DNA from: JAFAHD01 sp963772515
GTDB taxonomy: Bacteria > Vulcanimicrobiota > Vulcanimicrobiia > Eremiobacterales > Eremiobacteraceae
Direction of reading: 5' to 3'
Assembly: GCA_963772515.1 (NCBI GenBank)
Contig: CAVYXC010000002.1
Coordinates: 124,001-188,000, forward strand
Length of the DNA stretch: 64,000 nucleotides
The notes under the pieces are model-generated. The model was not told the DNA's origin and did no database searches. It was given only the letters and a program-made list of their open reading frames with translations. This document shows, piece by piece, positions 59,408-64,000 of the stretch (the stretch's first letter is position 1; each line of letters starts with the position of its first letter). The position numbers and the translations under genes were made by a program.

Positions 59408-59436
59408 ATAATAATCCAGCTGACAGTAAATTGCAA
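59408..59436 (-). promoter_or_regulatory. Promoter of the STAS gene
   Basis: On the minus strand TTGCAA (59431-59436) and TATTAT (59408-59413) have a 17-base spacer. The leader before ATG 59342 would be about 60 bases. Confidence 0.6.
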
Positions 59437-59621
59437 GACAGTTTCCATTGGCATATCTTCGTCCCACCTAGCGGTCCACACTCCGCCGTCGCCGTCTTAG
59501 CTCGTAGACGAATAAGGGGGGCCTCCGGACGACATCTCACTGACCTTCTACTGCGATTAATCGCGAAGCGTTTCAGGCCGCCCAGAGTGTTTCGCGGCGC
59601 GCGATAAGAACGTGCGCTGCT

Positions 59622-61100
59622 GTGTTCGACACCCTCCGATCGTTCGTCGATGCGCTGCGCGCCTCGGGCGAACTGCGCGAGATCCAAGCCCGCGTCGATC
59701 CGCACCTCGAGATAACCGAGATCGCTGACCGCTGCATGAAGCAGGCAGACGGCGGACCCGCGTTGCTCTTCACCGACGTCAAAGGCTCGCAGTTCCCGCT
59801 TCTCATCAACGCATTCGGGTCGCCCGCGCGAATGGCGCGCGCGCTCGGCGTGCACGCGCTGGACGAATTGGGAGCGAAGGTCGGCAAGCTGCTGGAGCTG
59901 GTCAAGCCGGGCGGCTCGTCCGGCGCGCTCTCCAAACTATTCGAGGCCCGCGAGTTGCTCGGGATCGCACCCAAGACGGTGCGCTCGGGCGCATGCCAGG
60001 AGGTCGTCGCGCAGGACGATCACGTGGACCTGCACGCGTTGCCCGTGCTGACGTGCTGGCCGATGGACGGCGGGCCGTACATCACGCTGCCGCTGGTGTT
60101 CACAAAAAACGAGCAGACCGGCGAGCAGAACGTCGGGATGTATCGCATGCAGGTCTACGACGCGCGGACCACCGGCATGCATTGGCAGCGGCACAAGCAC
60201 GGCCGCGAACACCAAGATGCGGCGGGGCCGGGGCGGCGCATGCCGGTCGCCGTCGCCATCGGCGGTGATCCCGCGCTCACGTATGCGGCCAGCGCACCCC
60301 TGCCCTCGGGTCTGGACGAGATGCTGCTCGCCGGTTTCTTGCGAGGCCGCGCAGTGCCGATGGTCGCATGCAAGACCGTCGATCTTCGCGTGCCCGCCGA
60401 TGCCGATTTCGTGCTCGAGGGCCACGTCGACAACGATGAGCTGCGCCGCGAGGGACCGTTCGGCGATCATACCGGCGTGTATTCGCTGGCAGAGGAGTAT
60501 CCGGTCTTCCACGTCACCTGCATGACGCGCAGGCGTGATCCCATCTATCTGACCACCATCGTCGGCAAACCGCCCATGGAAGACGCGTGGCTCGGCAAAG
60601 CGACCGAGCGGCTGTTCTTGCCGATCCTCAAACAGATGCTGCCGGAAGTCGTCGACTACAACTTGCCGGTCGAGGGCGGTTTCCAGAATCTCGTGATCGT
60701 GTCGATCCGCAAGCGCTATCCCGGCCAAGCCAAGAAGGTGATGTACGCCTTGTGGGGGCTCGGCCATATGATGATGCTGACGCGCAACATCATCGTCGTC
60801 GACGCCGACGTCGACGTCCAGAACGTCCGCGACGTCGCGTGGGTGACCCTGAACAACGTCGACGCCGGACGCGATCTCGTCTTCGCGCCGGGACCGGTGG
60901 ATGCGCTCGACCACGCCGCGCCGCTGCCGTCGCTGGGCACCAAGCTGGGCATCGACGCAACGCGCAAAGGCGCCGACGAAGGCTACATGCGCGAATGGCC
61001 ACCCGACATCGTGATGTCCGACGACGTGAAAGCGCTCGTCGACCGGCGCTGGGCCGAGTACGGGCTGACCGGCATGTCCGGTTCGCCGCCGCGCGCATGA
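59622..61100 (+). CDS. UbiD-family prenylated-FMN-dependent decarboxylase
   Basis: A 492-residue UbiD-like decarboxylase. Landmarks include QNVGMYRMQVYDARTTGMHW, LEGHVDNDELRREGPFGDHT (the Glu/Asp site that acts on the carboxylate) and GGFQNLVIVSIRKRYPGQAK. UbiD enzymes use prenylated FMN, made by UbiX, to decarboxylate aromatic acids in quinone synthesis. The next gene, a UbiA prenyltransferase, overlaps by four bases, which supports a ubiquinone or futalosine-type menaquinone route. GTG start at 59622. Confidence 0.93.
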   Translation: MFDTLRSFVDALRASGELREIQARVDPHLEITEIADRCMKQADGGPALLFTDVKGSQFPLLINAFGSPARMARALGVHALDELGAKVGKLLELVKPGGSSGALSKLFEARELLGIAPKTVRSGACQEVVAQDDHVDLHALPVLTCWPMDGGPYITLPLVFTKNEQTGEQNVGMYRMQVYDARTTGMHWQRHKHGREHQDAAGPGRRMPVAVAIGGDPALTYAASAPLPSGLDEMLLAGFLRGRAVPMVACKTVDLRVPADADFVLEGHVDNDELRREGPFGDHTGVYSLAEEYPVFHVTCMTRRRDPIYLTTIVGKPPMEDAWLGKATERLFLPILKQMLPEVVDYNLPVEGGFQNLVIVSIRKRYPGQAKKVMYALWGLGHMMMLTRNIIVVDADVDVQNVRDVAWVTLNNVDAGRDLVFAPGPVDALDHAAPLPSLGTKLGIDATRKGADEGYMREWPPDIVMSDDVKALVDRRWAEYGLTGMSGSPPRA

Positions 61101-61975
61101 ACGGACTGCGCGCCTTCGTGCGCGACATCAAACCCGAACACACGCTGTTCGCGCTGCCCTTCGCATATGCGGGCGCGCTGTTGGCCCAAGGCGGCATCCC
61201 GTCGCTGCGCACGCTCGCGTGGATCACCGTTGCCGTATTGGGCGCGCGCACCGCGGCGATGGCGGCGAACCGGCTGCTCGACGCGCGCATCGACGCCCGC
61301 AACCCACGCACCGCAGCCCGCCCGCTGGCGACCGGCGAGCTGCGCCCAGCCGTCATGGTGTGGGCGACAGTCGTCGGCGTCGCCTTGCTGACCCTCGCCG
61401 CCTGGCAGCTCAATCCGCTTTGCCTGTCGCTGGTACCGTTGGGCGCCCTGGGGCTCGTCGCGTATCCGCTGGTCAAGCGCTTCTCGTGGGGTGTCCATTT
61501 CTTGCTGGGCGCCGTCGACGCGCTCGCCCCCCTCGGCGCCTGGCTTGCCGTGACCGGACGATTCCAGTGGCCCGCGTTGATCCTGTTCTTGGCGGTCACG
61601 CTCTGGGTCGCCGGCTTCGATATCCTGTACGCGCTGATGGACTACGATTTCGACGTGCGCGAAGGCATCCGATCGATACCCGCGCGCTTCGGCACCCAGG
61701 CTGGCCGCCGCTTGCCGCTCATCTTGCACGGCATCATGCTCGCGCTGCTCGCTTGGCTGGGCCTGGCGGTGAACGCGCACCCGCTGTACTGGTGCGGGCT
61801 GGCCGCCGGAATCGTGCTGGTGGGCTACGAAGTATTCCTCATCCGCCGGCGCGGCGGCGACGTGTTCGCCCTCAACGCGGCGGTCTTCAACGCCAACATG
61901 ACCTTCTCGGTCATCTTCCTGGTGACGACGCTCGCGTCGCTCGTGCTCGCGCAGCTGCCGCCGGGTTCCTCGTGA
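61097..61975 (+). CDS. UbiA-family aromatic prenyltransferase
   Basis: A 292-residue integral membrane prenyltransferase with both Asp-rich metal motifs: NRLLDARIDARNPRT (first) and DYDFDVREGIRSIPARFG (second). It attaches a polyprenyl chain to an aromatic acid. The second motif is like that of UbiA and MqnP; MqnP with a UbiD partner acts in the futalosine menaquinone pathway, which is plausible here but not proven. Confidence 0.92.
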   Translation: MNGLRAFVRDIKPEHTLFALPFAYAGALLAQGGIPSLRTLAWITVAVLGARTAAMAANRLLDARIDARNPRTAARPLATGELRPAVMVWATVVGVALLTLAAWQLNPLCLSLVPLGALGLVAYPLVKRFSWGVHFLLGAVDALAPLGAWLAVTGRFQWPALILFLAVTLWVAGFDILYALMDYDFDVREGIRSIPARFGTQAGRRLPLILHGIMLALLAWLGLAVNAHPLYWCGLAAGIVLVGYEVFLIRRRGGDVFALNAAVFNANMTFSVIFLVTTLASLVLAQLPPGSS

Positions 61976-61989
61976 TAGAAAAGGATCAG

Positions 61990-63174
61990 ATGCGCCACGT
62001 CTCCCGCCGGCGGATCGCCGCCGCAGCCCTTGCCGCGTTCGCCGCCTGCATGATCGCCCAACCCGTGCGCGCGGATTTCCCGGCGTACGTCAGAGTCATC
62101 GGCATCGCGCTCGTCGCGCCGCTATCGGGCGACCAGAAAGCCTATGGTCTGCAGCTCTCCAACGGCATGAACCTCGCGATCGATGATTACAACGAAAGGC
62201 GCAACCTGGCCGACTTCGGCTACGTCTTCCACTCGTTCGACGACCAGGGCGACCCCGGCGTCGCGCAGCAGCAAGCCGACTTCTCGATGGTCGATCCCCA
62301 GACCGCGGTCGTGGTGGGCCACGTCGGCGCGGAAGAAACGTATGTGGCGCTGCCCGTCTATCACGAGAAGGGGATGCCGCTCATCATCCCCACGTCACCG
62401 CTCGCGCAGCTCACGCGCACCGGCGACGACAACGTCTTCCGCCTCTGCCCGACCGACATCACCGAAGGCCAGCAGGCCGCGCGCTACGCCGAGCGCACGC
62501 TCCACGCCAAGAAAGCAGCGGTGGTCTTCGAGCAGACCGACTACGGCGTCGACGCGGGCGGCGGCTTCGTCGACTTCGCATCGGCGGGCAAGCAGATGGA
62601 CGCCAAGGATTTCTCCGTCCAAGCGGATCTGAAGAACGTCAAGGAGATCGTCGCAAGCGTGGTCGCCTACGGGCCCGACGTCGTCTACCTATCCGGTAAC
62701 GGCGCCGACATGGGCGGCGTCCTTGCCGCGTTGCGCGCCGCCGGCGTGACCGCTCCTATGATGGGAACCCAGGCGCTCTACGACGACCGCGCCGTCAAGG
62801 CCGCAGGTCCGGCCTCAGACTCGCTCATCGTCAGCTCGTGCGTGCCGCCGATCCAGTTCGTGCCGAGCGCGACGCTATTCATGCACGAATACCAGGCCCA
62901 CTACGGCCGCGTCACGTCGTTCGCGCTGATGGGCTACGTGGCGGCGCAGATCGCCATCGCAGCGAGCCAACAGGCGCACAGCGGCGACAAATTTGCGATC
63001 GCGCGCCAATTGCAGATCGGATCGTTCCAGACGATCCTCGGCAGCTACAGCTTCGTACGTGGGGGCGACGTCGCCAACCCGATCCTGTACTTCTATCAGT
63101 ACGCGTATCAGGGAGGGTCAGGCGACTTCAAGTATCTCGGGTCGTCGTATCCCAACCCGCTGGTGACGCGCTAG
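61990..63174 (+). CDS. Branched-chain amino acid type ABC substrate-binding protein (LivJ-like)
   Basis: A 394-residue periplasmic binding protein: signal peptide (RRRIAAAALAAFAACMIAQP), then a type I fold beginning IGIALVAPLSGDQKAYGLQL, with AVVVGHVGAEETYVALPVYH, IIPTSPLAQLTRTGD and VVFEQTDYGVDAGGG. These bind amino acids, amides or other small organic ligands. No LivHMGF genes follow, so it is an orphan here. ATG 61990 has AAGGA upstream. Confidence 0.88.
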   Translation: MRHVSRRRIAAAALAAFAACMIAQPVRADFPAYVRVIGIALVAPLSGDQKAYGLQLSNGMNLAIDDYNERRNLADFGYVFHSFDDQGDPGVAQQQADFSMVDPQTAVVVGHVGAEETYVALPVYHEKGMPLIIPTSPLAQLTRTGDDNVFRLCPTDITEGQQAARYAERTLHAKKAAVVFEQTDYGVDAGGGFVDFASAGKQMDAKDFSVQADLKNVKEIVASVVAYGPDVVYLSGNGADMGGVLAALRAAGVTAPMMGTQALYDDRAVKAAGPASDSLIVSSCVPPIQFVPSATLFMHEYQAHYGRVTSFALMGYVAAQIAIAASQQAHSGDKFAIARQLQIGSFQTILGSYSFVRGGDVANPILYFYQYAYQGGSGDFKYLGSSYPNPLVTR

Positions 63175-64000
63175 GTCTTCTTACCGACGACCTTGCGCAG
63201 GCCCTGTGCACTGCCCGGCGCTAGCGTGACGACTTCGAAGCGCGCCGATTCGAGCAGATCGCGGATGCCCGCTTCCGTGTAGTACTGGCGGCAGCGCGTG
63301 TATTCGCGCGTGCGCCCATCGGTGGGCACGACGTAGGCGCGTTCGATCTGCGCCGAAGTAGCCGGATCATAGAACCGCTCGTCGAGCTGCAGATGTGGCA
63401 CGTCTAAGAACAGCGAGGCGTCGGCCTGCACGAATTGCCAGCCGCGCGACTCGCCGCGCCGCTGCGCCTCGGGCTCGCAGAACTCGCCGACGAACGTGCC
63501 GCCGGGCACCAGCGCCCGTTCGGTGAGCTGCAAGATGACACGCGCGTCAGCCGGGCTGAAATCGGAGATGCCGGCACATGTCAGATACGCTCCGTCGAAC
63601 GTCTCCTCGAACGAGATGTGCAGCACATCGAGCTGGCGGAAGTCGATGCCGAGTCCCAGATTGCGCGCGGTGTCGCGCGCGAGCGCGACCGCGCCCGGAC
63701 CGAGATCGATGCCGGTCATCTTGTAACCGCGCAGCGCCATCGCAATCGCGTGTCGACCGTTGCCCGCGCACAAGTCGAGCAGCCGTGCCTTGGCGGGCGG
63801 CCGCAGCGCATTGATGATCTCTTCGACTTCGTCGCCGGTCTCTTGCATGCCGTATAGCGCCTGATAGTTGGCGCGCCGGACATAGCGAGACGAGAAATCT
63901 TCTTCGGCCCACGGATACGACGCAGCGTCTATCCACGGGCGCGGCTGCTCGCGCCGGTCGCCGACGGCGCGGATGAGTTCGTCGAATGCGTTCGGCGGTG
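63171..64000 (-). CDS. Class I SAM-dependent methyltransferase (5' end outside window)
   Basis: The frame is open from the stop at 63171 to the window edge, with at least 276 codons. The methyltransferase core begins LLDLCAGNGRHAIAMALRGY (motif I), followed by MTGIDLGPGAVALAR and a post-core region with LVPGGTFVGEFCEPE. Upstream residues (PWAEEDFSSRYVRRANYQAL) show that the protein continues beyond the internal Met at 63848. The substrate is unknown. It is convergent with the LivJ-like gene, and the stops overlap. Confidence 0.85.
   Translation of the reverse strand, partial: PPNAFDELIRAVGDRREQPRPWIDAASYPWAEEDFSSRYVRRANYQALYGMQETGDEVEEIINALRPPAKARLLDLCAGNGRHAIAMALRGYKMTGIDLGPGAVALARDTARNLGLGIDFRQLDVLHISFEETFDGAYLTCAGISDFSPADARVILQLTERALVPGGTFVGEFCEPEAQRRGESRGWQFVQADASLFLDVPHLQLDERFYDPATSAQIERAYVVPTDGRTREYTRCRQYYTEAGIRDLLESARFEVVTLAPGSAQGLRKVVGKKT

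Overview
This is a GC-rich, gene-dense bacterial window with many ATGA-type 4-base start/stop overlaps. The cell looks diderm: TonB-dependent receptors, a TolC-type channel, lipoproteins and flagellar MS-ring/rod genes are present. It also carries a Gram-positive style lexA/yneA pair with GAAC-N4-GTTC operators. That mixture suggests a diderm member of the Terrabacteria, for example Eremiobacterota/Vulcanimicrobiota. This placement is inference from gene content only. No rRNA, tRNA, CRISPR array, prophage or insertion sequence was recognised.

Layout. 1-6.2 kb: two TonB-dependent receptors (the first cut by the window edge) around a Sco protein, a cupin, a DoxX/MauE protein and a thioredoxin-like protein. 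6.2-13.0 kb (minus strand): a metal-homeostasis block made of an ABC-type Zn/Mn importer, a Fur-family and a DtxR-family regulator, an atypical NRAMP transporter, a 43-residue membrane protein and two tandem DUF3105 proteins; two palindromic operator candidates sit on start codons. 13.0-18.1 kb: lytic transglycosylase and an early flagellar operon flgB-flgC-fliE-fliF-fliH-fliI with no separate fliG. 18.2-21.3 kb: a secreted protein, a GAF-PAS-adenylate cyclase and small hypotheticals. 21.4-29 kb: rplM-rpsI, an M50 protease, truA, a decayed gene beside a purine-rich stretch, lysS-greA, then a 'quinate 5-dehydrogenase'-type protein and an acyl-ACP-reductase-like protein.

29-36 kb: SRPBCC protein, class III aminotransferase, SPFH/zinc-ribbon protein, QueA-like protein, SDR and a two-component system. 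36.5-44.2 kb: dusB, a YCF48-like propeller (frameshifted), M20 peptidase, hydrolases, a LolD/FtsX-type ABC pair and an FMN reductase. 44.2-47.4 kb: panC-coaBC-coaX (pantothenate to CoA) led by an FHA protein. 47.6-51.5 kb: PilZ protein, a PLP enzyme, a PTS EIIC and a class I glutamine-amidotransferase-like hydrolase. 51.6-52.8 kb: lexA and yneA with a shared SOS control region. 52.8-64 kb: universal stress protein, rpsO-pnp, TolC-like protein, STAS protein, UbiD-UbiA quinone genes, a LivJ-type binding protein and a methyltransferase cut by the edge.

Themes worth attention: a compact metal regulon with visible promoters and operators; a dispersed palindromic repeat family near gene 3' ends; a possible acyl-ACP to aldehyde to amine pathway; a type III pantothenate kinase with changed active-site residues; a FliF with a FliG-like tail; and several one-base frameshifts in otherwise intact genes, which may be sequencing errors or real lesions.
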